From positions 1 to 64,000 of the forward strand of contig DASXQT010000015.1 of NCBI GenBank assembly GCA_036507005.1: a DNA stretch of 64,000 nt. Direction: 5' to 3'. The DNA is from WS-2 sp036507005. Lineage in GTDB: Bacteria > Eisenbacteria > RBG-16-71-46. The position numbers were made by a program, and so were the translations under genes. Positions 8,661 to 17,168 of this stretch are shown piece after piece. Positions within the stretch are counted from its first letter, which is position 1. The number at the start of each line of letters is the position of its first letter. Below the pieces are notes generated by a model. The model was given only the letters and a program-made list of their open reading frames with translations. It ran no database searches and was not told where the DNA came from.

Positions 8661-9932
8661 ATGCCGATGTACAGCGGAGGCAGCGCCACACCCAGGCCCA
8701 AGGCAAAGAACGTGATCGTCGAGATGGACGGCGACGAGATGACCCGGGTGATCTGGGCGATGGTCAAGGCCCATCTCATCGAGCCCTTCGTCGAGCTCAA
8801 GCTCGAGCGCTACGACCTGCAGGTGAAGGAGCGCGACCGCACCGACGACGCGATCACGGTGCAGGCCGCCGAGGCCATCCGCCGGCACGGCGTGGGCGTC
8901 AAGTGCGCGACCATCACGCCCGACGCGGCGCGCGTCGACGAGTACAAGCTCAAGAAGGCCTGGCCCTCGCCCAACGCCACGATCCGCGCGATCCTCGACG
9001 GCACCGTGTTCCGCAAGCCGCTCCTGGTGCGCAACGTGCCGCCCACGATCCGCTCCTGGGTCAAGCCGATCGTGATCGGGCGCCACGCCTACGGCGACAT
9101 CTACAAGAGCGCCGAGATGCGGATCCCCGGCCCCGGGCGCGTCGACCTCGTCTATACGCCGGCCGGCGGCGGCGCCCCTCAGTCGCTCGTGGTGCACGAG
9201 TTCAAGGCGCCCGGCATCGTGCGCGGCGTGCACAACGTGGAGAGCTCGATCCGCTCCTTCGCGCGCACCTGCATCGCCTTCGCGCTCGCCGAGCGCATGG
9301 ACCTGTGGTTCAGCGCCAAGGACACGATCGCCAAGATCTACCACGGCACGTTCCGCGAGATCTTCCGGCAGGAGACCGACGCCCGCCGCGTGGACTTCCA
9401 GAAGGCCGGGATCCAGTACATCTACATGCTGATCGACGACGCGGTCGCCAAGGTGGTGCGCAGCCCCGGCGGGTTCCTCTGGGCGTGCATGAACTACGAC
9501 GGCGACGTGATGAGCGACATGGTGGCCTCCGGGTTCGGGAGCCTGGGGCTCATGACCTCGGTTCTGGTCTCGCCCGACGGCCCGTACGAGTTCGAGGCGG
9601 CGCACGGCACCGTGACCCGGCACTTCCGCAAGCACGAGCGCGGCGAGCCCACCTCCACCAACTCGACCGCCACGATCTTCGCCTGGACCGGCGCGATCGC
9701 GAAGCGTGGCGAGCTGGACGGGACGCCCGAGCTTGTGCATTTCGCGCGCGCGCTCGAGGTGGCGGTGATCGAGACCATCGAGTCGGGCACCATGACCAAG
9801 GACCTGGCCGGGATCGCCGACCCCGCGCCCGCGACCTACGAGACGACCCAGGGGTTCATCGAGGCGATCGCCGCGCGGCTCGCCTCGAAGCTCGAGGCGC
9901 GGCCCCGGATGCCGGCGGTGGCGCCGCGGTAG
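8661..9932 (+). CDS. icd: NADP-dependent isocitrate dehydrogenase (type II, eukaryote-like)
   Basis: 423 residues. It oxidatively decarboxylates isocitrate to 2-oxoglutarate and makes NADPH. The sequence is of the homodimeric type found in mitochondria and some bacteria: VIVEMDGDEMTRVIW at the N-terminus, the substrate loop SPNATIR, YDGDVMSD for metal binding, and HGTVTRHFRKH, where the Arg-His pair confers NADP specificity, followed by STNSTATIFAW. The start at 8661 follows AGAGGAG at 8651-8657. It lies beside the transhydrogenase operon, so two NADPH sources are adjacent. Confidence 0.95.
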   Translation: MPMYSGGSATPRPKAKNVIVEMDGDEMTRVIWAMVKAHLIEPFVELKLERYDLQVKERDRTDDAITVQAAEAIRRHGVGVKCATITPDAARVDEYKLKKAWPSPNATIRAILDGTVFRKPLLVRNVPPTIRSWVKPIVIGRHAYGDIYKSAEMRIPGPGRVDLVYTPAGGGAPQSLVVHEFKAPGIVRGVHNVESSIRSFARTCIAFALAERMDLWFSAKDTIAKIYHGTFREIFRQETDARRVDFQKAGIQYIYMLIDDAVAKVVRSPGGFLWACMNYDGDVMSDMVASGFGSLGLMTSVLVSPDGPYEFEAAHGTVTRHFRKHERGEPTSTNSTATIFAWTGAIAKRGELDGTPELVHFARALEVAVIETIESGTMTKDLAGIADPAPATYETTQGFIEAIAARLASKLEARPRMPAVAPR

Positions 9933-9963
9933 CGCCTCCGACTCGGATCCCGCGCCGCATGGC

Positions 9964-10442
9964 GTGTCGAGTGCCTTGACGTCCGGCGCGGGGAAGCCGC
10001 CCCCGGACCCCGAAGCCTTCAGGCGCTTCGAGCATTCGGGATGGGTCGAGGTCGCTGGACGCTATCACGACTCCTTCTCGCGCCTGACGAACCGGGCGAT
10101 CGAGCCCCTGCTCGCGGCGGTCGCGGCCGGAGAAGGCGTCGAGCTGCTGGACGTCGCAGCCGGACCCGGTGATCTGGTCGCGGCCGCGGCGCTGCGGGGA
10201 GCGCTGGCGACGGGCGTCGGGTCGAGACCCTGCCGCTCTCGTGGCGGGTGACATCGTCGGACGCCCTGATCGACGCTTTCCTCGAGGGCGGCGTCCGCAC
10301 GCGCGCCCTGCTCCGCGCCCAGCGGCCCGACGCGCTGGAGGCGATCCGGCGCGAGCTTCGCGAGAGCGCGCGGATCTACCAGCGCGGCGGCGAGCTCGAG
10401 CTTCCGGCGCCCGCGGTGATGATCTCGGCCCGCAAGGCGTGA
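9964..10442 (+). pseudogene. class I SAM methyltransferase remnant with internal deletion
   Basis: The first frame (GTG 9964 to about 10200) encodes the N-terminus of a UbiE-like methyltransferase ending in the SAM-binding motif I (LLDVAAGPGDL). From about 10203, in the frame one base different, the sequence resumes with the C-terminal region of the same family: VETLPLSWRVTSSDALIDAF and, at the end, ELPAPAVMISARKA. In intact relatives roughly 130 residues lie between these parts. The simplest reading is one gene that lost its centre with a frame change near 10195-10210. Neither part alone can be an active methyltransferase. An assembly or sequencing error is less likely because a large segment is missing, not one base. 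Confidence 0.75.
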
Positions 10443-10560
10443 GCGGAGGATCCCATCGGGCCGGCGCCCCACGCCGGAGCGCCGGGTGGCTCGACAAGCC
10501 CGTGCGCGTTGGCCCACTCGTCCCGGGCAAGCCACCCGGGCTCTCCCGCCGCCCTGTGCC

Positions 10561-13500
10561 ATGATCCGCGGCGTGCGCTCCGTGGGTCCGCTCCGCCGCA
10601 CGGCCGTGATCGCGGGCTGGGCGCTCGCGATCGTCGTGGCCGGCGTGACCGCCGCGCGCCTGCCTTCGATCCTCCAGGGTGGCGCGGACGCGATCCCCGG
10701 GAGCGAGTCGGACCGGGTGACGCGGGCGATCCGCCGCGAGTTCGGCGCCGGGTCGCTCTACCAGGTGCCGGTCGTGGTCCACTCCGAGTCCCTGGGAACG
10801 GAGGATCCGCGCTTCGGCGCCGCCATCGAATCGCTCACCTCGTCGCTCGCCGCCCTGGCCTCGGTCGCGCGGGTCGAGACCGCGTGGAACAGCCCGCGCG
10901 CGGAGCTCCTCGGACGGGACGGGAAGAGCGCCCTGCTCGTGGTGACGCCGCGGCTCGAGACCTTCTACCAGGCGGAGCTGCTCACCGCCCGGCTGCGCGA
11001 GGCGATCGCCCGCGCCGCGCTCCCCGCCGAGGTGCGGGCCGACGTCACCGGCGCGAGCGCCATGCTGCACGACCTCGACCGGCGCTCCTCCTCGGACCTG
11101 CTCGAGGCCGAGCGCGTCGCGCTCCCGCTCGCCGCCGTGATCCTGCTCGTCGTGTTCGGGGCGCCGCTCGCGGCCGCGCTGCCGCTCGTGCTCGCGCTCT
11201 CCGCCACCACCATCGGCCTCGCCGGTCTCTACCTCGTGGGCTCGCGCTTCGTGGTGAGCGTGTTCGCCCAGAACGTGGTGTCCATGATCGGCCTCGGGGT
11301 GGGCGTGGACTACGCGCTCTTCGTGCTGAGCCGCTTCCGCGAGGCGATGGCGCGCGGGCTCGCGCCCGAGGCCGCCGCGCTCGAGGCGCGCCGCGCGGCC
11401 GGCCACTCGGTGCTGTTCTCCGGAGCGACGGTCGCGGTCGGCTTCCTCGCCCTCTTCCTGGTGCGGGCCCCGTTCCTCCACGCCATCGCGCTCGGAGGAG
11501 TGCTGGTGGTGGCGGCGGCAGTGGCCGCCGCGATGACCCTGCTGCCGGCTTTGCTCGCGACCATCGGCCGCGCCGTGGACTGGCCGCGGCGGCGCGCGGC
11601 CCCGGAGCGGCCCGAAGGTCCGTCCGCGTTCTGGTCCCGCTGGGCGGCCGCGGTCATGCGCCGGCCCTGGATCTACGCCACGGCGTCGCTCGCCGTGCTC
11701 GCGCTCTTCATGCTGCCGGCGTTCCGAATCCGGGCCTGGAACATCGGCGCGGCCGATCTGCCGGTCGAGGCCGAGGCCCGTCGCGGCTACGACGCGCTCG
11801 CCGGAAGGTTCCCGCAGGGCTGGATGGGGCCGATCGTCCTCCTGGTCGAGAGCCGCGGCCCGCGCACGCTGTGGGACGAGGAGAGCTATCGTGCGCTGAT
11901 CCCGGTGGTGAGCGACCTACGGGGCGATCCGCGCGGCGGAGCGGTCCTGGGCCTGCACCAGGTGCTGCCGCTCGCCCTGCTCGTGCCGCGCGAGCGCCGC
12001 ACCATGGCCGAGCTGCCGCCGGAACTCCAGGATCCGCTCGGGCGCGTGATGAGCGCGGACGGCCGGTTCGGGATCGTGGCCCTGGTCACGGCCGCCGCCC
12101 CCGAGGATCCGGCCACGATGGGCTGGCTCTCGGAGCTCAGGCAGCGCCGCTGGCCCGAGGCCGAGCGGGCGGGGCTCGTGCTCCGCTGGGGCGGGTCGTC
12201 GGCGATCATGCAGGACTTCGACCGCGAGATGTTCGGCAGCGCGCGCCGCGTGATCCTGACCGTCGTGATCACCACGTTCCTGGTGCTGGTGCTCATGTTC
12301 CGCTCGCTTCTGATCCCGCTCAAGGCTACGCTGCTCAACGTGGTTTCGGTGCTCGCCGCCTACGGGTTCCTGGTGCTGGTGTTCCAGGACGGCAGGGGCG
12401 CGCGCTGGATCGGCCTCGATCCCCCGGGCGGGCTCAACTCGTTCATCGTGCTCATGCTCTTCACCATCCTGTTCGGCCTCTCGATGGACTACGAGGTCTT
12501 CCTCCTGAGCCGGGTGCGCGAGGAGTGGCTCGCGTCCGGCGACAGCGACCGCGCGGTGGCGGCGGGGCTCGCGCGCACCGGCGGGATCATCACCAGCGCG
12601 GCCCTCATCATGATCTCGATCTTCGCCGCCTTCGGCTTCACCCGCCTCACGCCGACCCGCGAGTTCGGGCTGGGGCTCGCGTTCGCGGTCGCGCTCGACG
12701 CCACGCTGATCCGGGTGGTGCTGGTGCCGGCGCTGATGAAGGTGTCGGGGAAGTGGAACTGGTGGTGGCCGGTGCACCCCCGGACGCTGGCCGCCGCATC
12801 GGTGCTCATGGCCGCGGCCTTCGCGACCGGCGCCGGCGCGGCCGCCAAGGAGCCGAAGCCCTGGAGCGAGGCGCCCGCATCCCAGGCGGAAGTGCGGGAA
12901 CGCCTGCTCAAGGCCCGGCAGGTCACCGTGAGCGCCGCCTGCGGCACGGTGATGGCGCCCTGGGCCTACCGCGGCCGCTACGGCGAGCACGCCACGCTGC
13001 GGCCCTACACCCGGGTGCGCCGGGGCCGTGACTGGATCCGGGACTTCGTGAACGCCCTGCTCACGCCCGCCGACTGGGACTCGGCGCGGAACTTCCGCGG
13101 CGTCAGCAAGCCCTGCGGAGAGGTGCACGAGGTGCCGCTGATCTCGGTCACGTTCATCGGCCGCGGCACCGGCCTCGGCCCTGGCCCCGAGATCTACGCC
13201 GTGCTCAGCTTCGAGGGAAGGGACGCGGTGTTGTTCGAGGCCGACCGCCCGCTGGGGATGGTGAGGTTCGACGACCGCGCCGACACGCTGTTCGCGCTGA
13301 TCCGTCCGGCCCTGCTGCCCGACAGCCTGTCACGGGTGCCGGACGCGCCGCCGCCCTACGACCCGCGGATCGGCGAATCGGTCCGCAGCGACTACGCCTA
13401 CGTCGATTCGCTTCCCCAGGCCCTGGAGCAGGTGACCCCCAGGTATCCGCGGACCGCGGTCATGCTGGCGATCGAGGGGACGGTGTACGTCCAGGCCCTG

Positions 13501-13668
13501 GTCGGCCGCGACGGCGCCGTGCACGACGCCTTCGTGGCCCGCTCCATCCCGGCGCTCAACGACGCCGCGCTCGACGCGGTGTGGAAGTGGAGGTTCAGGC
13601 CCGCGATCTCGGCCGGCGAGCCCGTCGCGGTGTGGGTGATGGTCCCGGTCCGGTTCCGGCTGCGCTGA
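10561..13668 (+). CDS. MMPL-family RND transporter fused to a TonB C-terminal domain
   Basis: 1035 residues. Residues 1-745 form a complete MMPL exporter: two halves, each with a periplasmic loop and about six helices, the first centred on SMIGLGVGVDYALFVLSRFR and the second on LFGLSMDYEVFLLSRVREEW. After the usual C-terminal GKWNWWWP a further hydrophobic helix (about 753-772) leads into an unrecognised region (about 773-955) and a TonB C-terminal domain (about 958-1035; PRYPRTAV, EGTVYVQALVGRDG, WKWRFRPAI). MMPL termini are cytoplasmic, so a thirteenth helix would place the TonB domain in the periplasm. An in-frame ATG at 12808 followed by a signal-like stretch suggests two ancestral genes. 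ATG 10561 has no clear ribosome site. Confidence 0.85.
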   Translation: MIRGVRSVGPLRRTAVIAGWALAIVVAGVTAARLPSILQGGADAIPGSESDRVTRAIRREFGAGSLYQVPVVVHSESLGTEDPRFGAAIESLTSSLAALASVARVETAWNSPRAELLGRDGKSALLVVTPRLETFYQAELLTARLREAIARAALPAEVRADVTGASAMLHDLDRRSSSDLLEAERVALPLAAVILLVVFGAPLAAALPLVLALSATTIGLAGLYLVGSRFVVSVFAQNVVSMIGLGVGVDYALFVLSRFREAMARGLAPEAAALEARRAAGHSVLFSGATVAVGFLALFLVRAPFLHAIALGGVLVVAAAVAAAMTLLPALLATIGRAVDWPRRRAAPERPEGPSAFWSRWAAAVMRRPWIYATASLAVLALFMLPAFRIRAWNIGAADLPVEAEARRGYDALAGRFPQGWMGPIVLLVESRGPRTLWDEESYRALIPVVSDLRGDPRGGAVLGLHQVLPLALLVPRERRTMAELPPELQDPLGRVMSADGRFGIVALVTAAAPEDPATMGWLSELRQRRWPEAERAGLVLRWGGSSAIMQDFDREMFGSARRVILTVVITTFLVLVLMFRSLLIPLKATLLNVVSVLAAYGFLVLVFQDGRGARWIGLDPPGGLNSFIVLMLFTILFGLSMDYEVFLLSRVREEWLASGDSDRAVAAGLARTGGIITSAALIMISIFAAFGFTRLTPTREFGLGLAFAVALDATLIRVVLVPALMKVSGKWNWWWPVHPRTLAAASVLMAAAFATGAGAAAKEPKPWSEAPASQAEVRERLLKARQVTVSAACGTVMAPWAYRGRYGEHATLRPYTRVRRGRDWIRDFVNALLTPADWDSARNFRGVSKPCGEVHEVPLISVTFIGRGTGLGPGPEIYAVLSFEGRDAVLFEADRPLGMVRFDDRADTLFALIRPALLPDSLSRVPDAPPPYDPRIGESVRSDYAYVDSLPQALEQVTPRYPRTAVMLAIEGTVYVQALVGRDGAVHDAFVARSIPALNDAALDAVWKWRFRPAISAGEPVAVWVMVPVRFRLR

Positions 13669-13691
13669 CCGGGCGCCCGGCGGCGGCGCGG

Positions 13692-15245
13692 CTAGATGTA
13701 CCGCCTCACCATCGGCCACAGCTCGCGCATCGGGATCCTGAGCCCGCGGCCCACGTAGACCGGCAGGTCCTGCTCGTAGGGCATGGCGTAGCGCGAGCGC
13801 ACGATGCCCACCCGGGTCAGCTCGCGGAACGCGCGCTGGTTGTCCGCGAGGTCGCCACCCACCACGATCATCACCTCGGCGCTCTTCCTGCCCGGCCCCC
13901 ACAGCCAGAAGTTGTTGTGGCCCGAGAGCGCGGGCGGCAGCCCGCGGCGCCTTCCGAGCACCGTGATCGCGCCCGCCTCGCCGTAGTTCTGGGCGAAGAT
14001 GCTGCACTCCGCCTGCTCCGCAGGCGTGAGGCCGCGCCACGCCTTCTCGACCTCGCCCACCAGCTCCTCCCATCCGAACATGTCGGCGTAGTGCTGGGGC
14101 AGGAGCCCGAGGCTCAGGTGCTCCTCGGTCGAGGGCGCCATGTGGAGCGCGCGCGCGTAGCGGATGTAGGTCTCGACCGGGACCACCGGGAGCGCGAACG
14201 GCACGAGTGCGGCACCCGCCGCGACCAGCAGGGCCACGGCGGCGGCCCGCAGCGCGCGCGGCCGCGTGGCGGTCAGGGCCTCGAAGGCGACGGCGCCCGC
14301 GGCGAAGAGCGGGACGTAGGCGGGAGCCAGGTACGAGGCGCGACTCCGTCCGCCGGCGATGAGGAACGCGGCGACCGCGAGGTACATCACGCCCAGCGGC
14401 CGCCCCTGGCGCCCGGCGCGCGAGAAGAGGAGCCAGAGCAGACCTCCGAGCCAGAGCGGGAGCGCGACCGGGTCCATCACCAGAGCCTGGCTGCCGAAGA
14501 ACGCGATCGGGCTCACCGCCCGCATCTTCTCCCCGGTCGCGTTGCGCATGAACTCGAGCGTCGGCCAGCCGTGCGCGACCTGCCACGCCAGGTGCGGCGC
14601 GAAGAGGAGGAGCGCGATCGCTCCCGCGCACCACGGCCAGCGGGTGCGCAACGCGGCGCGCTGCGGCGAGAGGAGGAGGCCGGCGCCGAGCCCCGCCATC
14701 AGCCACATCACGCTAACCTTGTTGAGGAGCCCGAGGCCCAGCACCGCGCCGAGCAGCAGCCAGTGCCGCGGAGAGCCGGTCGCGAGCACGCGCAGGGTGA
14801 CGAACGCCGCGAGCGTCCAGAGCAGGATGTCGAAGCTGTTCATCGAGTAGACGTGATCGGTGCCGAGGAAGACCGGAGCCACGACCGCGGCGAGCGCGGC
14901 CAGGGCCTGGGCGAAGCGCCCCCCGCCCAGCTCGCGCGCGATCCGCCCGGTGAGGAACACGGTGGTCGCGCCCGCGAGCGCGGGCAGGAGGCGGATCGCG
15001 AAGAGCGAGTCGCCGAACAGCAGCCGCGCCAGGCCCAGGATCCAGATCGAGAGCGGAGGCTGGTCCACGTAGCCCGCGGCCGGGTGCTGCGCGCACACCA
15101 GGTAGTAGAGCTCGTCGCGGAACCAGCCGTAGCGCGTGATCGCCGTGAAGTGGAGCAGGAGCTTCGCCAGCGCCAGGGCGAGCAGCGGGCCGTCGGCGCG
15201 GGCGGGGGCGGGCGGTGCGGGCGGCGCGGCGGTCACGCCCGCCAT
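13692..15245 (-). CDS. GT39/ArnT-like membrane glycosyltransferase
   Basis: 517 residues. A polytopic transferase of the dolichyl/undecaprenyl-phosphate-sugar type. The first periplasmic loop has the conserved acidic pair in GWFRDELYY and the AGYVDQPPLSIW motif typical of PMT_2 proteins; about 10-11 hydrophobic helices follow, then a soluble C-terminal domain (about 360-517) ending in MRRYI. It stands alone and converges on the MMPL-TonB gene 23 bp away. The sugar and acceptor are unknown. It differs from the second GT39 protein (37756-39339), which lies in a glycan cluster. Confidence 0.8.
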   Translation of the reverse strand: MAGVTAAPPAPPAPARADGPLLALALAKLLLHFTAITRYGWFRDELYYLVCAQHPAAGYVDQPPLSIWILGLARLLFGDSLFAIRLLPALAGATTVFLTGRIARELGGGRFAQALAALAAVVAPVFLGTDHVYSMNSFDILLWTLAAFVTLRVLATGSPRHWLLLGAVLGLGLLNKVSVMWLMAGLGAGLLLSPQRAALRTRWPWCAGAIALLLFAPHLAWQVAHGWPTLEFMRNATGEKMRAVSPIAFFGSQALVMDPVALPLWLGGLLWLLFSRAGRQGRPLGVMYLAVAAFLIAGGRSRASYLAPAYVPLFAAGAVAFEALTATRPRALRAAAVALLVAAGAALVPFALPVVPVETYIRYARALHMAPSTEEHLSLGLLPQHYADMFGWEELVGEVEKAWRGLTPAEQAECSIFAQNYGEAGAITVLGRRRGLPPALSGHNNFWLWGPGRKSAEVMIVVGGDLADNQRAFRELTRVGIVRSRYAMPYEQDLPVYVGRGLRIPMRELWPMVRRYI

Positions 15246-15497
15246 GCTATGCGGCCGGCATGCCCGGGCTCAAGACCGCGCGGGCGGGCCCGCAGCCAGC
15301 CCGGACGTTCCCAAGTACGGTGTTCCTGCGCACTTCGGCCGGTCGCTCAAGGATCGGTCAAGCCCGCCGCCGGATGCTTCACGGGTGGGTGCAGCAAGTC
15401 CCTGCGCCTCGCAGAGTCGTCGTGGCCGGTCGCAGCCAACCCCCGGCGGACCGGCCGGCCGCGCGACCACGAGGCCAGCCGCACAGGAGGTCGCGCG

Positions 15498-17141
15498 ATG
15501 ACTGCTCGTCTCATGGTTCTGGCGCTGGCAGTGACGGGGGCTTCCCTCCCGACAGCCGCTTCCGCCCAACCCGATCCCGCCAACTCGGCTGTGCCGACCG
15601 TCATCCGGCTGGTGGGCAAGAAGGGGAACACGGCAGACCCGGCCGGGCTCTTCCAGGTCGTCGTCCGGGACGTCAACAACGTGCCCATCGAGGGGGCGAA
15701 GGTCGTCGTCGAGTTCGGCGGCTGCGCCCAGCTCGTGATCGGCTCGGAGCAGCTCTACCCCGGGGTCGCGCTCGAGCAGTGCGACCCGCCGGCCGTGAGC
15801 GCGCTCACGGATGTCTCGGGGACGGCGAGCTTCGTAGTGATGGGCGGTGTCGCCCACCGATTGGCGCCCGAGCCCGTCGGTCCGTGCGGCGTGATCCGGG
15901 CGAGCGTTGGCAAGGACCCGCCGGTGGACCTGGGCTCGGTGCGCGTGGCGGCATTCGATCAGGACGGCGTGAACGGGGTCGGCTGGAACGACTACAGGCT
16001 GTTCCTGTGCGATTTCAATCTCCTCCTGGGACCCGATCACCAGCGCTCCGACCTCGACGGCGACGGCTTCGTAGTGCTGGACGCGGGCGATCTCCAGCTC
16101 ATGACCTCGGCCGTGTGTGGAGGAGGATCCGACCGAAGCGCGGCGCGATGCGATGGCGAGCCGGAGAACCTCCTGCGCCGCGCGGATGACGGGGACCTCT
16201 ACCTGGCCTGGAACAATTGCCGCGGCGAGGGAGGGAGCACGACGGCGAGCTTCGCCTGCAACACGAATTCGGGCAGCCACTTCCTCATTGCCTCCTTTCG
16301 GGCCCCGGCAGGGGTGGATGCGCTCACCGGCTTCGAGGCGGAGCTGGCGGTGGTGGGCGATGCCGGCGTGGATCTCGCTCCGTGGTGGCGCTTTCAGGCC
16401 GGCGGCTGCCGGGCGGGAGCGATCACCTTGCTCTCGTCCCCGGCGACCGTTTGCGACTTCATCGGGAGCGGCGGCGCGTGTGCGACCAGCGAGTACCCCG
16501 AGGCCGGGACCGTCCTCCACCAGCAGCGCATCCGGCTGACGGGAGGTACCGTAGGAGGGGGGCTCACCGCAGGCCAGGAGTATGCCCTGTTTGGCCTCCA
16601 GATCAATCACACCAAGACGACGGGCGCCGGCTCCTGCACTGGCTGCAACCAGCCCGTGGCCCTGGTGCTCCAGTCGGTGCGGCTCATCGGCGGGGGAAGT
16701 TGCAACGAGCCGGCCTCACCCGGCGACCGCGCCTCGATCGGAGCCGCCGTGATCTCCGAGGACGTCGTCATGAACATCACCTCCGGCTCGAGCGGCGCCG
16801 TCGCGTACTGGCAGGGTGTGCCCTCGGGGTTCAGCATCACCGACGTCCCCGCGGGGCTCGCGTCCACGGACTGGCTCGCGCCTCCGGCGCCCAACCCGGC
16901 GCGGGGCGGGGTCACGTTCCGTTTCGGCCTGGCGCGCGACGCCCGCGTGTCGCTCGCGATCTACGACCTGGCGGGGCGCAGGGTGCGAGCGCTCGAGGGC
17001 GGGACGCTGCCCGCGGGCGAGCACGTCGCCACCTGGGATGGGCGAGGGGAGCGGGGCGAGCGGCTGGCCGGCGGGCTCTACTTCCTGCGCCTGCTCAGCG
17101 GGGACCGCGTGCTGACGCGCCCGGTCGTGCGGATGCGCTGA
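15498..17141 (+). CDS. secreted dockerin-like protein with FlgD/T9SS-like C-terminal Ig domain
   Basis: 547 residues. ATG 15498 follows AGGAGG (15485-15490); a signal peptide ends near ASAQ (residue 24). Domains in order: an Ig/carboxypeptidase-regulatory-like module (about 30-150) with paired Cys; a dockerin-like pair of EF-hand loops (153-169 and 185-199, the second containing DLDGDG); a large beta-rich region (about 235-460); and a C-terminal FlgD-type Ig domain starting PAPNPARGGVTF and ending GLYFLRLLSG. Its first 200 residues resemble the protein at 24421-25125 in domain order and wording (VRDVNN / VRDFNN). It is probably a surface or exported protein retained through the C-terminal domain; its ligand is unknown. 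The 252-bp upstream gap shows no clear promoter. Confidence 0.8.
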   Translation: MTARLMVLALAVTGASLPTAASAQPDPANSAVPTVIRLVGKKGNTADPAGLFQVVVRDVNNVPIEGAKVVVEFGGCAQLVIGSEQLYPGVALEQCDPPAVSALTDVSGTASFVVMGGVAHRLAPEPVGPCGVIRASVGKDPPVDLGSVRVAAFDQDGVNGVGWNDYRLFLCDFNLLLGPDHQRSDLDGDGFVVLDAGDLQLMTSAVCGGGSDRSAARCDGEPENLLRRADDGDLYLAWNNCRGEGGSTTASFACNTNSGSHFLIASFRAPAGVDALTGFEAELAVVGDAGVDLAPWWRFQAGGCRAGAITLLSSPATVCDFIGSGGACATSEYPEAGTVLHQQRIRLTGGTVGGGLTAGQEYALFGLQINHTKTTGAGSCTGCNQPVALVLQSVRLIGGGSCNEPASPGDRASIGAAVISEDVVMNITSGSSGAVAYWQGVPSGFSITDVPAGLASTDWLAPPAPNPARGGVTFRFGLARDARVSLAIYDLAGRRVRALEGGTLPAGEHVATWDGRGERGERLAGGLYFLRLLSGDRVLTRPVVRMR

Positions 17142-17142
17142 T

Positions 17143-17162
17143 CCGCCGCGCGAGCGCGGCGG
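17143..17162. terminator. hairpin between convergent genes
   Basis: Perfect 8-bp stem (17143-17150 with 17155-17162) and a CGAG tetraloop, directly after the stop of the dockerin-like gene and before the stop of the protease gene on the other strand. There is no T-run, so it is only a candidate bidirectional terminator. Confidence 0.4.
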
Positions 17163-17168
17163 CCGCGC

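Noticed and set aside
12808..13668. Separate TonB-like gene starting at the internal ATG 12808
   Set aside because: No ribosome site precedes it and no stop separates it from the MMPL frame; kept as evidence for the origin of the fusion.
13669..13680. CCGGGCGCCCGG palindrome between convergent genes as a terminator
   Set aside because: The stem is only 4 bp if a loop is allowed, with no T-run.
15246..15497. Riboswitch-like structure (cyclic-di-GMP type) upstream of the dockerin-like gene
   Set aside because: GC-rich stems can be drawn, but the conserved bases of the known class are absent.
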